Source of the DNA: Tetraselmis striata
Lineage: Eukaryota; Chlorophyta; Chlorodendrophyceae; Chlorodendrales; Chlorodendraceae
Length of the DNA stretch: 64,000 bases
NCBI GenBank assembly: GCA_006384855.1
Contig: VCJN01001548.1
Location: 1-64,000 of the forward strand
Direction of reading: 5' to 3'
The notes under the pieces are model-generated. The model worked only from the letters and a program-made list of their open reading frames with translations, was not told the origin of the DNA and did no database searches. Position 1 is the stretch's first letter; each line of letters opens with the position of its first letter. Positions 1 to 11,394 of this stretch are shown here, in pieces. The position numbers were made by a program, and so were the translations under genes.

Positions 1-946
1 CAGACGCTGCTCCCTTGCGAAGGTTGTGTGAGGTCCAGGAAGTGCCGGCGGGAGGGGCAGCACTGACAAGACGGACGGTTGTAGACAACCAGTTCGACAT
101 TGTAACAGCAGTCCAAGGTTTTGACTGCTCGCTTGGGGTGGTCGCCCAGAAGTTTGTTTCGGCCAAGGCAGCAGTAACCAGGGGGACAGACTGTATTGTG
201 TCGATGAAGTGGTGCAGGAGACGTGCAATTCGGGGGTGCTCTGACACCGGAAGGAGAAGTACGCGCTTGTCGTCGGGTCCCCGTCGGCCAGCGTGGCCTT
301 TCTCGCGGTACACCTGCAGGGTAATGTTGTAATCGTCGACATGCACATCCCGCACTCGGCAGGAGACACCAATAAGTCCTCTGGCAAAGAACATGAAGTT
401 GACAACCGAGGCCGCGAGGGCTCGGAAATCGTGTTGGTACTATGGGGTGGGAGCAGACACAATCAGCTCGTCCTTTGTGACGAAGCGGTAAGCTACATCA
501 GCAGGCAGCGGAACTCGTAAAGGGGCGGCTTCCAGACGCCGCTGCCGCAGCATCAGCCCACGCCTTGCCGAAGTGAAGTGTAGGCTGTCCTTGGCGATTG
601 GGTCGAGGTTGTGCAGCTCGAAGAACGTGTTGATTCCAGACAAGTAGGGTTGGAGTGACTTAGCTCCAATGTGCCCTCGCTCGCCACTCCAGGCAACGTA
701 CCGGACGACAGTAGCAGTGGTCGCCTCCAGCGGGCTGATGTTCTCGGAGTCGTGGCAGAACTCCGCGAACTGAGACATTCTGTCGGCGTAGCTCTTGATT
801 GTCTGAGCGGTGAGGAAGCTGGAGAGCATGTCGAGTGTCCGTTGTCCTAGCTCGTCTGAGCCGAAAGCATCATGCAGTCGAGATCGCAGTGAAGCAGCCC
901 AATCAGATACCAAAAAGGCATGGAGCGACAGCTTCGGGCTCGTCAA
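1..946 (-). pseudogene. Tyrosine recombinase of copy A, decayed and cut
   Basis: An open stretch from 946 down to 440 encodes 168 residues. It looks like the N-terminal helical (SAM-like, core-binding) domain of a tyrosine recombinase: a helix with TIKSYADRMSQFAEFC, then SPLEATTATVVRYVAW and LQPYLSGINTFF. The catalytic half continues toward position 1 in shifted frames, with a VRDVHVDDYNITLQVYRE segment that matches copy B. Frame changes and the window edge make this copy non-functional as seen. In the family this enzyme would integrate a circular DNA copy without a DDE integrase. Confidence 0.65.
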
Positions 947-1469
947 TTACGTAAGTGCGTCGTTTTACCGACAGAGTTCCAGGGGTGCGACTACTGTTTG
1001 CAAAGTACTCGGCAGCAGCGGTTAGATTCCCGGCGGTTGGCCGGTAGTTGCTGGACGGGTTTGCAGTAGCATCAATACGGATTTGCGGGGCTAGGTTCAG
1101 GTAGGAGGGCCGCCCCGCGCGCCCTTCGCGCTCGTAGCGCATGTCACGCGCGTAACGTACACGCGCGAAGCTTGGTCGTTGCGAACCCGTTGTGACACGC
1201 AGTGTAACAACCGACGGACGCAGTGATGGAATGGTACGGGAGGCGGTTGGTTGTGCCGCCATGTGCAAGTGTGCGGATGGTTGAGCCGCACTCGGCTGTA
1301 GCTGTAAGAAGCGCCGTACCGAGGAAGGTCTTAAGGAAGTCTGTTTTGTGGGGGTCAGGTCCTGACACAGGGCGCTCATCTCGCCGTTGAGCTGCAAGGG
1401 TGCGTCTTGCGGCGGTCACCGAAAGGTGGCCTCGCAAAGCTCCAGCAGCTCCGACGAAAGGCGCCCCAC

Positions 1470-2385
1470 ACCGTCACTCGTGCTCACCTTCGCGGCCACG
1501 CCCGCGTCCACCGCCACGTCCTCGTCCACGTCCGCGACCTGCAGCTGCTGCCGCCACCCGAGCAGTAGCGGTTGCTTATTTGACGCTGTTGGCCACCGTC
1601 GCCTCGAAGACGCGACGCTCGTAGTCCCTCATGAGGTCCCAAAAAATCGCGGAACCCAGATGCTCAGAAGCAGGCTGAAAGTGCTGAGTTCGCAGCACGT
1701 TCAGTACACCTTGGTCACCGTGCACACGCTTGACCTCATTAAGCCTCCGTAGGAAGGCCAAACGAAAGCGAAACGCCTTGTCGATGGCTTCGGCGTGGTT
1801 CCGAGCTCTCGCGAGGTAGGGGGGGAAGTCATGATTTGCAGCAGGGACGTGAGGCAGCAGCTCGTCGAGAGCTACGAAAAGTGCGGCCATGTGGGCGCCG
1901 AAACACGACATCCATAGATACTCCTCCTTGGCCGGCAGACGCCGGTCATCCTGCTTGACGTAATCGTTCGTTCGGTCGGTGCTCAGGGGGAAGAGTCCAG
2001 GCACTCGGCTGACCGGTCGAACGGCCTCGTAACCAGACTCTGCCCTCTGCAGTAGTTTTGGCACCGCGAGGTAGTCATCCTCGTCACTCACGGATTTTGC
2101 TCCGACACGGCCGCTCTGGGCTAGCTCTAGCAAGTCGGGGCGCTCTGCGGCTCCCCCGCTGCCTGTCGGCTGTCCCGCGATGCGCTGCCCGGAACCGGAA
2201 CCATGTGCTCCTTCTCCATCAACAACGCGCTCAAGAGCCGTCAATTGAGCCACCGTTGTAGCAAGCTCGCGCAGTAATGTAGACTGGGCCTTCACGTCTG
2301 CGTGTAGCGACTCGAGCGTCGGCTCAACGACGGGTTCTTCTCCATCTGGCATGGTAACGCACGGAGGTACGGATGAGAATATCAC
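1470..2385 (-). CDS. gag-like ORF of copy A
   Basis: An open frame of 269 codons runs from ATG at 2385 to a stop at about 1576. The N-terminus has a short helical, possibly coiled-coil segment (residues about 25-50), a Gly/Ser-rich linker follows, and the C-terminal half is helical. After the stop the same frame continues into an arginine-glycine-rich tail (about 1575-1470), as expected of a nucleic-acid-binding gag tail, so the stop is probably a disabling mutation. Copy B has a related but more broken version (55902-55250). Function is inferred from position upstream of a recombinase and from composition; no capsid motif was recognised. Confidence 0.5.
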
Positions 2386-2465
2386 ACACGGGTGGTGAGC
2401 CGGGTGTGGTCTTGAACAACATGGGGTGACCTTGCTCGCAACAGGTTACGATACAGTTTTAACAT

Positions 2466-2649
2466 CGCTGCGTGGAACGCAGCGAAAACTATAAGATGGC
2501 AGGCTCGGCTGTTATGGTTGCTTTTATGTCTACTCGTGCTGCACCCAAAAAGGGCGCAACGACAGGTGCCTAGTTCCCGTACCATTGAGCAGCACTTGTC
2601 GCTGAAAAGCGGTTAGGTCAAGGGAGGAAACCCCATAAACTAGTTTAGA
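2466..2649 (-). repeat. Terminal repeat of copy A
   Basis: This segment matches the two terminal repeats of copy B (53480-53668 and 56006-56200). It opens with an 8-bp perfect stem, CGCTGCGT-GGA-ACGCAGCG, contains the shared text GCTTTTATGTCTACTCGTGC, and closes with the family signature GGAAACCCCATAAAC followed by TAGTTTAGA. Confidence 0.75.
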
Positions 2650-4880
2650 TCAATATCTCGCAGCCGTCGAATTCATCTCTCAGCGCCAATAAGCGCTGAC
2701 GCGCTGCTGATATAGACCTAATGATCACTTATTTTCGCTGTTCATTTGAATAGTACGACAATAGTCGCTAGTTGACATCAGTTCATTGGAGCACTGTATC
2801 GGGGTGCTATAGCGCCGCGCCGCGTACCTGTACTGATGTTGCTGCTATCTTCAAGATAACATTCATGGATGTGTAGTGATGCGCGCGCCGCATGTAGTGC
2901 GTCGCCGCGCGGTTCTGCTGCGGGTTCCGCTGGAGTAGTCGACGACAGCGCCGCCGTCGTTTTGCTTAGAGCCTACATATATGTGTTCTTGGGGTTTCCT
3001 TCCCCTCTTTCACCCTAGGTTATGCGGGTGTTGGCACATGCTGCCCGCAGCCTCTGCGCCACGCCAAATAATTGACGTTGCGGCCAGCACAAGCAATGTC
3101 GCTCGCATGTACGGGCAGCTTGGTGCTTTGAATTAATGCCTTAGTACGGCACTTTGCGTGCCGCACTCGGCAGAAACATCGGTCACCCATCAAATCTTAT
3201 AAAACCATCATCGTCCGATAGACGGGACAACTCTCTTAGTTTTGTGATGGCCTCCTGCCTGCACAACCCACCCTCATTTTTTCTTGTGGCTCTTTGCCGC
3301 AAGTCCCCGCCCTTTGCGTGTAACTAAGCATGCGCATTTTTCGGCCTATCTCTTTCGCCCGCCACCCTATGAAATTTCGTTGTAGTATCATGGTACCGGT
3401 AGTATCCCCTTCTATAATGTTCGCTGATAACTGCAAAACGGCCGTCGTAAAGACGATGCAAGGGTTTCAAATTTAATGCAGAGGGTAGAGGGGGGGGGGG
3501 GGGCTAACGAACCCGTACATTTACATGGCGGGAACGTACATTAAACCATTTTCCTTTGGGCATTTGCCCGTTATTAGCCCGAATTGATATCAAGTATGTA
3601 ATTCGCTAAGATTCCGTAGGCGCCGGATACCCCGCCACGCCCGCTGAGCGCGGACTAGTCGTCGTCGCATGCGATGGCGCCACCTTCCTTGGCGGAGCCG
3701 ACCAGCTCAGCTCACCGGCCGACAAGCCTCGCGTACGACGGCGCGCGAGATGAGGGCCTCTGTGACCCGCTAGGGAACAAACGAGTGAACATCCATTGAT
3801 AAGTTTAGATTGTGCGAGAGATGCCGTTCCGTGGCCGCCTGGAGTACTGCGGCGATGCACCTGCACCCCGGGTCTGTGAGTAAGGCCTCTCGCCCGTGTC
3901 ACCCGACCCACCATCGCCCGCGGTTGCGAGGCCGTCGCCGCCTGAGGGTGCCGCGTCTCGATATTGGCTTCCCGGACGCCTCTTCCAAGTAGTGGTTGTC
4001 TAACGATCCCGGTTGTGGCTATGGATCCCCACATGCGCGCCGCCACGACCCTCGTTGCCAGCGGTCGTGTTTCCACGTCGTCGCATCTAAAGATGCGGCT
4101 TGATCGGCGGTGCGAACCGCCACCCACCACCGCCCGCGGCCACGAGGCCGTCGCTGCGTGAGGAGGCGCGTTCGCATGTATATTTGCCCACAGCGAGGTG
4201 GACGTGCACGGTGTCAAGTGAATCCGGGCGGAAAGCTGCGAGTGCTCCACGGCAGTATCATGAAGGCATAGGTCAGCCGCCATTGATGGATGCGGAGGCG
4301 CAGCAATCACTACGCAAGGCGGCGCTGGCTCAGCGGAACAAGATGATGGTATATTTTGTCGACTTCGGAGCTGTGGCTACAGTGGCGGCGAAATATTGTT
4401 TTTGGAAGGGGCGGCACGGCCGCGCGCGTCGCGCTCTCCGCTTTACATGCAGCGATACGTATAATTTAACTATTATGGTAACGCCTCCCGATAGCTTCTA
4501 CAACAAATGAAGCAGCTCAAGAAGCGTTGCCCTCCAATGGGCAAACAACCGCAAGAGTGACGGAAGAGGAAGATCAAGCGACACTAGGTTTGGGTGTAAT
4601 GGGTTGCAGGGGTCGTAGGAGCCTCGGCTATCCCACTAGAAATGGTTAGGAAGCCTGCAAGATCCGGCTCAGTTCCGGCTTTTTAATCACTCGGATATCG
4701 ACATTCGACAAGACTGCCGTCTCGCCTCCACCCGCTCGTGCTCCTCACACCAGTGTCCGACCGCATCATGGCACCCAGCCCGAGTCGTCCAACTCTGGCC
4801 GAGGGAGACGCTCACCTCGGAATCAACCACAGCATCTCTGGTGGCTGAGCTGCGTCGTGTGGGGAGAGACGGACGCAATG
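2650..4880. other. Gene-free stretch with short repeats
   Basis: No coding region could be supported. It holds a G run at 3490-3503 and an imperfect direct repeat of about 50 bp (3904-3952 and 4119-4168, around the word CGCCCGCGG). The word CGGCCGTCGTAAAGACG at about 3439 recurs in altered form near 16241. The longer open frames here are composition artefacts or unrecognised element debris. Confidence 0.4.
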
Positions 4881-4887
4881 CGATTGA

Positions 4888-5196
4888 TTGGTTACGTCGT
4901 CTGCAAAGCGTTGCAGAAGTACACAAGGACATATTCGTGAACAATATAAGAACGACGGCGGCAAAGAGCTGACCATATTGACCCGTCATCTTTTGGGCCG
5001 AGAGCAGCTGATGGCGCTGAGCTCAGCCGACCAGACTCGCTATGCCGCGTCGTACGACAGCCTATTAAAGCGTAATTTTGGCAAGGGCCCGCCGCCAGGT
5101 CGGTGCGGCGCACCGCAGAAGGATGGCAAGCGTTGCTCGCATGCCCCGTCGGGTAACGCTCTGCACTGTGGCAACCGCAACGTCTACGGTCTATAG
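4888..5196 (+). pseudogene. Possible gag remnant with small Cys motif
   Basis: An open stretch of 102 codons ends in CGAPQKDGKRCSHAP followed closely by a third Cys (spacing C-x7-C-x9-C). Small zinc-binding motifs of the type CGAPTKxGKxC are known in short domains of uncertain function. It lies at the left of the DIRS-type remains and may be part of its gag. There is no independent evidence that it is expressed. Confidence 0.25.
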
Positions 5197-6196
5197 ATTC
5201 TGGCGAAGGACGTGGATGTCCGGGCCCCTCACCGATCGGTTCCGTTTCTTGCAGCTGCGGCAAGACACCGGACGAGCATATGGATAGTGATTTCCCAGAG
5301 GAGGTGGTGCGTTGCAAGTTTTGTGCCACGGGTGCTGTCAAGTCGTGTACTCAGATGCTCGAAGATTTCATGCTCACTGATATGCAGTAAAAGAACGTAC
5401 GCTCCATCTTCCTGTGTTGCGGCGCATTCACCATGGGGTCGCGCCGCGATAGCCACACCCACCCTCCCCTAGCGTCGTTCAGCATTTTTGCATGTCTGCC
5501 TCTGGTGTGCTACGACACTCGCATGGAGTGGGGGCTTCTACTCAGCCAGTGGGACCGAAGTCTTTATTACGATAGCGGTGCACAAGTCTTTCTTTCGCGA
5601 CCCGCATCATATGCCGCCAGCCCCGGGTGGACCGCCGACGTCTACAAACAGCCAAGCGACAGTAGCAGCAGGCACCCTCAGCGAGAGAACCGTCTCATGG
5701 TGTCAGCGCCGTGGAGCGGGAGCGAGATGCATTGCCGGCGGTAATGGAGTTGGTGCAAGGGATCGATACCCGGATGGAGGGTGTCGAGTAGTCTTTGGCG
5801 GGCCTTAGGCGCGCCGCGCCCATCCCACCAATGAACGCCAATTTCGTTGGAGCTCCAATACCCTACGGCCCCATGCGTCCGGCGGCCGGGCGTCATGTAA
5901 CGGACGTCACTGACCTTAACCAAGGTATGACCGCTACCTAGTAGCCATTAGACGACTTCAATTCCGCGGGCAAACCGCTCGCAGATCATTTGGAATTCAT
6001 TGGAACTAAGGCCAATACCGATCCGGTGGGCCGGCCCATTTCTTCGCCAGGGCATTACTTGCATACGGGTTATCCGAAGTAGGCTACACGGCTCGTGGCC
6101 AGGGTGAGAAGGGCCCGGCCTTCCTAGAGCTGATGAGCTACAACCGCGCAAATTGTCACTAGTCACCGTCACCAGCCTGAGACTTACTAGCGCAAC

Positions 6197-6586
6197 ATGC
6201 TAGTGTATCACGCTCGGCCCATAAGAGTGCGCGATGTGGCGTGGTTCGACCCGCCTACTCAGCTGGGTGCGCGTCGCCGCGAGGGAGTGGCGCGTGTCGT
6301 GGTTCGACTGAGATTGCTCTACGGCACCAAGTTGGCGCTCGAGGAGGGCCGAGCGCGACCGGGCCAGGAGCTGTTGTGGGACACGATTTTTAGTTATCTA
6401 TGCAACATGCACGATCTAGATTTTCGCCCGAAGGCGAACACTGCGTTCGGGCCGGATGGCGTCTTTCTGCAACATGCGGTCATGCGTCAACTTCATTTGT
6501 TCGATGCATGTGTGGCGCCACACTTCCACGACGGCTCACAGGGGGAGCTCAACCCCTTTCCGTGGCGCAAGAACAACATGTTGTAG
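6197..6586 (+). CDS. ORF of unknown function in DIRS region
   Basis: This 129-codon frame starts at ATG 6197 and ends with TAG. The composition is ordinary (Arg-rich N-terminus, then aromatic and hydrophobic helices such as ELLWDTIFSYLCNMHDLDF), unlike the low-complexity frames around it. After the stop the same direction continues with a Gly-rich linker and a Cys/His-containing stretch to about 6870. It is a candidate gag fragment by position; no family was recognised. Confidence 0.3.
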   Translation: MLVYHARPIRVRDVAWFDPPTQLGARRREGVARVVVRLRLLYGTKLALEEGRARPGQELLWDTIFSYLCNMHDLDFRPKANTAFGPDGVFLQHAVMRQLHLFDACVAPHFHDGSQGELNPFPWRKNNML

Positions 6587-7461
6587 ATTGAGCCGCGTGC
6601 TGAGCCAAGCCCGTCCGATGGTGGCGGCCTAAGCGGTGAAGCAGGAGGCAGCGGAGGGGGTGGCGGGCCGCCACAGCCTCCCCGCAAGCCGTGCTTTTTG
6701 TACGTCTCGGATCACCAAAACGCACGTAAGCATCCCGCCAACGTACCCATCACCCGGCCATGCCTTAGTTGTGGCCCCAAGCACGCCCGCGCTGGTCGCC
6801 TCAAGACAAAGTGCGTTTCACTCCCCATGCCCGGCTACCCGAGGGCGTCGCCGATCGAGGAATGAAGAGAAGGGGGGCTCTCCGAGCCCCACCGTGTCGG
6901 CTTTGATGTTAGTTCTCGCCGACTGCTTCGACGAGAAGAGGCACTACCGCTTCCCCTTCACCAAAAGGGTCGCAGCTGTGACCACAGTAGCGCCATGGGG
7001 GTGCGATGAGCGGGGAGACTATTGTCGCCGACCGGGACTGAGCCCGAGCCCGGGTTACCAACGGCTGGTGGCTTTGCAGTCAGCGTTAACGCTGGGGTTG
7101 TGTAACATTGACATTGCATCGCACTCTTCCGTGTCGCATGATGACACGACGCAACTAATTCGCAACGCGAATGTTTGCCGGCGGCGTTTTAAGACGGGTA
7201 GTACCGGCACCCAGAAGCGGCACTATGTTGAACTAGGCACAAGGGGGCATGACATATGCCGGCCATGCTTACACCTAACGTACCACCGTGCGCATCGTCA
7301 GAGTGCTAGGCGGCATGTTACGAAGTGCAACCGGGGAGATTGGAATCTGTGTACGATATTCATCAGCCTGCGGAGACATTTCTCACTTTCCAGCCGGCCC
7401 TTAACACCAGGCGAAGTACTGCCTATGTACTAAATCCGGGCGAGCTGGCGCGGCTCTGCTG

Positions 7462-8205
7462 GTGGTGATAGTGTACTCATGTGAAACGGTGGACCGCCCG
7501 ACGACCGGCCGACCCACCACCAAACATGAGGTCATCAATACAGCCACCATGGAGATCAACAGACCCGAGGAGCAACATAAGGCCGCGGTCGGCGCCGCTC
7601 TCGATGCGCTGCGCGGCCGCAAGACCCAACTTCCCAAGATCCGATCCGCCATCATTGCGGAACAAATCGCAGGCACCCGACTTCCACCGGCCGCCCGCCC
7701 CATGCTAACTTACGGCCAGCGCCCTCCGCGGCGTGAAGAGCAGGCTCCGCATGAGACTACCACAATAGCCAACAAGAACATCAACAGACCCGAGGAACAC
7801 CAGGCGGCCGAGGTCGGCGCCACCATCGATGCGCCGCGCAGCGGCAGAGCCGAACCCCCCAAGACCCCCAAGATCGCGACTACTCACCACCCGGCGCCGC
7901 ATACAACCGACCAGTCGGGGATGCACCACGGCCAGCTCCCCCAAGAGCTCCAGCCACCACCAACTACCCAGCTACAAGTGGCCCACGACCCGGCCGCGGC
8001 AGCCCCTCAAGCCACGGAGATGGACAGCGACAACTCGCCACCGGCAGTCGCGCAGCCGGCAACAACCGTCGATCCAGCCCCACATCCCGAGCCGGCTCCG
8101 CCAGCTGCAGCCCAACCCTCCACCGCGACAAGAGAGACCTTGGAGGCCACCAACCCCTCGAGCATACCCCCACATCCAGCGTACATGGCGTCCCGCCTAG
8201 CCTAG
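7462..8205 (+). CDS. Pro/Ala-rich ORF with internal duplication
   Basis: This 247-codon frame is rich in Pro, Ala, Thr and Gln. It contains a direct protein repeat of about 70 residues: INRPEEQHKAAVGAALDA near residue 32 and INRPEEHQAAEVGATIDA near residue 107, each followed by a PPK or LPK segment. It could be the disordered linker or gag of the DIRS-type element. The repeat is seen directly; the role is inference. Confidence 0.3.
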   Translation: MVIVYSCETVDRPTTGRPTTKHEVINTATMEINRPEEQHKAAVGAALDALRGRKTQLPKIRSAIIAEQIAGTRLPPAARPMLTYGQRPPRREEQAPHETTTIANKNINRPEEHQAAEVGATIDAPRSGRAEPPKTPKIATTHHPAPHTTDQSGMHHGQLPQELQPPPTTQLQVAHDPAAAAPQATEMDSDNSPPAVAQPATTVDPAPHPEPAPPAAAQPSTATRETLEATNPSSIPPHPAYMASRLA

Positions 8206-8557
8206 CTCGCGGCAGAGGCTCATCGCCCCCGCCGCCCCCCGCGCCGGAAGGCCCCCTTGCAGCCGCAGGTGGATCGTATGCGGAGGCTCCGCAGGCAAGG
8301 CACCCAACCCCAAGCTTGACGCACGCCTGCGACTATCAGCGACGCCACCCAAGAACTCCGGACGTTTCTAGCCGTTATGCCCGGAATGCATTTTTCGAAT
8401 TTACCAGCACTATTCCCCGCAAGTATTACAAACATTGTATCGCCCGACCCGCGGGCTTGGTACCGGTACATGCACGAGACGAAGTCATCATGCCATTAAA
8501 CGCAGTATACCGTGTCAAAAAAAACATACATATATTTTACAAATGGAGGGCACTGTA

Positions 8558-8558
<1 letters not shown>

Positions 8559-8587
<29 letters not shown>
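8559..8587. repeat. C homopolymer, about 29 bp
   Basis: A pure C run in a gene-free gap of the DIRS-type element. It is one of more than thirty G or C runs of ten or more bases in the window. Confidence 0.95.
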
Positions 8588-8589
<2 letters not shown>

Positions 8590-9184
8590 AAGCTAGCCGG
8601 CTCAGCGGTACATAAATACTGAGCCCCATATAGCTATTCCGGTTGGCTCCCCTCCCCCATCACACCTCCGTAGTCAGTAGCAGCAGGCGGGACGCATCTG
8701 GCTGCCCTAGCGTGCCTGCTGAGCTCTGGATGGGATGGATCTGACTTAGGTAGGGACATCAGGGGGGCGTTGCTGTCTTAGCTATAGCCCACTGGAAGGA
8801 GGAGGGGCTAGGAAACATTGGAGGATGGCCGGTAGCTTGAGCTGTGATAACATTTAGTGTTCCCCGCTGTGGTTAGAGATAGCAGGTCATGAGAGCAACT
8901 CAGTCTGAGCGAGTGGATGCAGCAGACTAGACGTTGTAACTAATTTTAATTTGAATTTCAATTTCAGCCCGCGATGCGGGTCAGTGTCGACGCTTTACTA
9001 GCATCGGAGTACGTTCCCGCAAATTTGAAAGACGCGCTGCAATCTGGGTACGCACAACGGTGGACCAGGCGACCTCCGAAGCTGCGGAAGAGGAATTGCC
9101 GATCTTGCCAAGAAGGTGGCGCTGCTGCCGGGAACCGATAGACCGGCAGCACTAGCATGGGTATGTTGAAAGCCCTTTGCAGTA

Positions 9185-9823
9185 TCAGCCCTGGATGGTT
9201 AGCGCGATCGCTTGCATCACCAAACATGACCCGTACAAGGTTCGAAACGTGTTCGATTTGCTTCGGTCCGAAGTAGTGAATCCGAACATCTCGCGACATG
9301 TGTGCAAGACCTCCTTTCCGATGTACTCCCGGGCATTCAACAGTTTGATTCGTTTGCGAAGTTTGACCTTACGGACGCATTCTACTGTTGGCCCACTTAG
9401 GTCGGCGACGCCAACTATGTGGTGTTCAAACATCCGGAGCCCGGCGAGTATTTCCGATATCGTTTTGCCACGATGGGCGTTCCGTCGTCACCGGCTTTAC
9501 AATAGCTATGGGCGCGAGTGATTCGCAAGATTTTGCTCGTTAAGGGCTTGAAATATTGTCGCCTGGGCAGTCATGAGGCCGACTATTCAAAACTGCGCAT
9601 GCCGGGGGCGTACTTAGATGATTTCTTGCTTATACTCTGCCGAACGCTTTCGCGGTGGCAACATCATATGATGTTTTACTCCGTGCTTTTGGTCCTCGAT
9701 GATTACGGCTTCCCAGTGATGAACGTAAAGACCGAGTGGCCGAGCATGAGAATGGAATATACCGGCGTGATGATCGATTCCGCGAGGGTCGAGGTGTCTG
9801 TCAATGCTCCGCGAGCGGCCTAG
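9185..9823 (+). pseudogene. DIRS reverse transcriptase, decayed
   Basis: Reverse transcriptase motif A is seen as KFDLTDAFYCW (about 9358), motif B as FRYRFATMGVPSSPA (about 9448) and the catalytic box as YLDDFLLI (about 9611). A thumb-side GFPVMNVKTEWPS follows at about 9709. The frame is interrupted by TAG after motif A and again after motif B, and the YLDD part sits in a frame open from 9518 to 9823. The family synthesises DNA from element RNA; this copy cannot encode a full enzyme. Confidence 0.75.
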
Positions 9824-10269
9824 TGGGCTGCAACAGCCCATCTTGTCGTCCACGAGTCCGCCCTAGCAGCGGAAGCGGTACCGCAGGGGCGTTGGGCCTC
9901 GGTCATCGGGAAGATGCAGTGGCGATGTGCCGTTTTACCCCAAGGGCAGGAATATTTGATGGAGTTGTGCGCAACGCGAGGCACGCTCCTCACCGGACCG
10001 ACGTCGAGCCCGACGGACGAATGGGACCCGGACGAACTGTGTTGTGTCGGTAACCCCGCCATCGCGGAATTGCGCTGGTGGTTGGACCTACTACACCGCG
10101 GGTGTGCGACGCCGTCTGATTGAGGCGTGCAGCCCGAGGACGTGGTACTCGCGCGACCGTTTCTCTAGGGCGATGATGGCCCGAGTGCGCTCTGGCACAA
10201 GTCGGTTTCACATTTACTGTGGCAATCATTGCATGAGACCCGACCTGAACCGAAGGCACCGGGGGTGCT

Positions 10270-10680
10270 GCATTTCGCGATTTCGAGGTCATTACTTCGG
10301 ACGCATCGTCTTTTGCGGGTGGTGCCTGGTGGCGTAATGAATGGCTGCATTACGGCCTTGCGCAACAACAACTAACGCGTACGAATCTCGGCGGGTCGTC
10401 GAATATGCGGGAACTATACGTGGTGCCACAACGAACGCGGTAAACGCATTTTGTTCCGTTTGGACAATGAATCAGCGGTCGGGGCGGTTAACAAGGGTGG
10501 TTCGCCGTACCCCCACATCAACATGTTGCTAATCGCGTTCCACAAATACGACATACGTACACTCTGCATGTATTGGCACGGCAAATTCCGGGTAAACACA
10601 ACGGTTTGGCGGACGGCGCCTTTCCCGGTTAAAGGGGCGGCTGGACGATCAAGATTGGCAGACGTTGCTCGCTAACTACC
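10270..10680 (+). pseudogene. RNase H domain of DIRS element, decayed
   Basis: The first catalytic region reads VITSDASSFAGGAWW (about 10290). It is followed by NMRELYVV and, after a frame change, LDNESAVGAVNKGGSP (about 10457), which fits the DN motif of retroelement RNase H. A YWHGKFRVNT segment near 10570 resembles the end of the domain. Internal stops show inactivation. It directly follows the reverse transcriptase remains, as in DIRS and Ty3-type elements. Confidence 0.7.
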
Positions 10681-10689
10681 AGCGGTTGC

Positions 10690-11340
10690 TCGCCGAGGGC
10701 GGGCCCTTTGACGTCGATGCATGCTCATACCCCCTCGGCCGCAACGCATACGGCGACGTCTTTTGGGCGGCAGTCGATTGATGTTTACTCTATCAGTGGC
10801 GACACCATCATGTTTACTGAAGCCCGCCGTTCGCGCGGATCAAAGCGATTCTCGATAATGTTTGGGCCGAGTTTCATGCGGTCTTCACCACGAAGCATGC
10901 CACATTCGTGCTGCCAACATGGTTTTCGGCACCGTGGAGGAAATTGCTCGTTGGGTCGCGCATCGTGGGCTATTTCCGGTAGGGCAAGGCCATATTTACG
11001 CGCCTGGACTGGCGCTTCGCGACGCGAGAGCAACCGGTGCCGCAGTATCGCGTGTTTCGCGGCCCCACTGAGTGCGTGGGGCATCGTGCTAGTTCATTTC
11101 CCCGCTGTGTTGTTGGAGGGCAGCGCCCGCATGACGTCGACCTGCCTCGCCTGACATGCAACCGACACGCAGGCTGCATATTGTTGCGCGGATTGTGGGA
11201 CGGCTTTGTGCGCGACATGCGCAGGGCGAAGAGACACCAGTGCGCCTGAATGGTCTATATGCACATCGTGCAGTTTGCCATCTGGAACCGCGGGTCACGC
11301 TGCGGGATGGACGAGGCCGGGGGAAATGGCGGACGATCTG
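10690..11340 (+). pseudogene. Module after RNase H (methyltransferase-like position)
   Basis: A segment reading FDVDACSYPLGRNAYGDVFW begins at about 10708, and ATFVLPTWFSAPWRKLLVG follows at about 10909 in another frame. In DIRS elements the region between RNase H and recombinase often carries a methyltransferase-like domain; assignment here rests on position and the F-D-V-D-A motif only. A distant counterpart is seen at 51190-51760 (TIDRFAAKENA, then PDVFAPGRLG). Confidence 0.4.
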
Positions 11341-11394
11341 AAAGCATAACGCACGAGGACGGCATCCAAGGAAAGTTGTGAGGCATCGCTGGCC

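Larger units (their letters stand above)
1..2649 (-). mobile_element. gag-YR retroelement, copy A (cut by window edge)
   Basis: This is a minus-strand element ending at the right in a terminal repeat (2466-2649). Reading leftward it carries a gag-like ORF and then a tyrosine recombinase whose end lies beyond the window start. The same order and clearly related DNA recur at 53480-56200, for example around 1-130 versus 53960-54090. No reverse transcriptase or RNase H motif is visible between the two ORFs, and there is little room for one. DIRS elements are the known retroelements that use a tyrosine recombinase; placing this compact form among them is inference. Confidence 0.7.

Noticed and set aside
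3606..4310. 234-codon minus-strand open frame
   Set aside because: Low-complexity Arg/Ala/Pro/His composition, overlap with a DNA direct repeat and no motif; GC-rich artefact.
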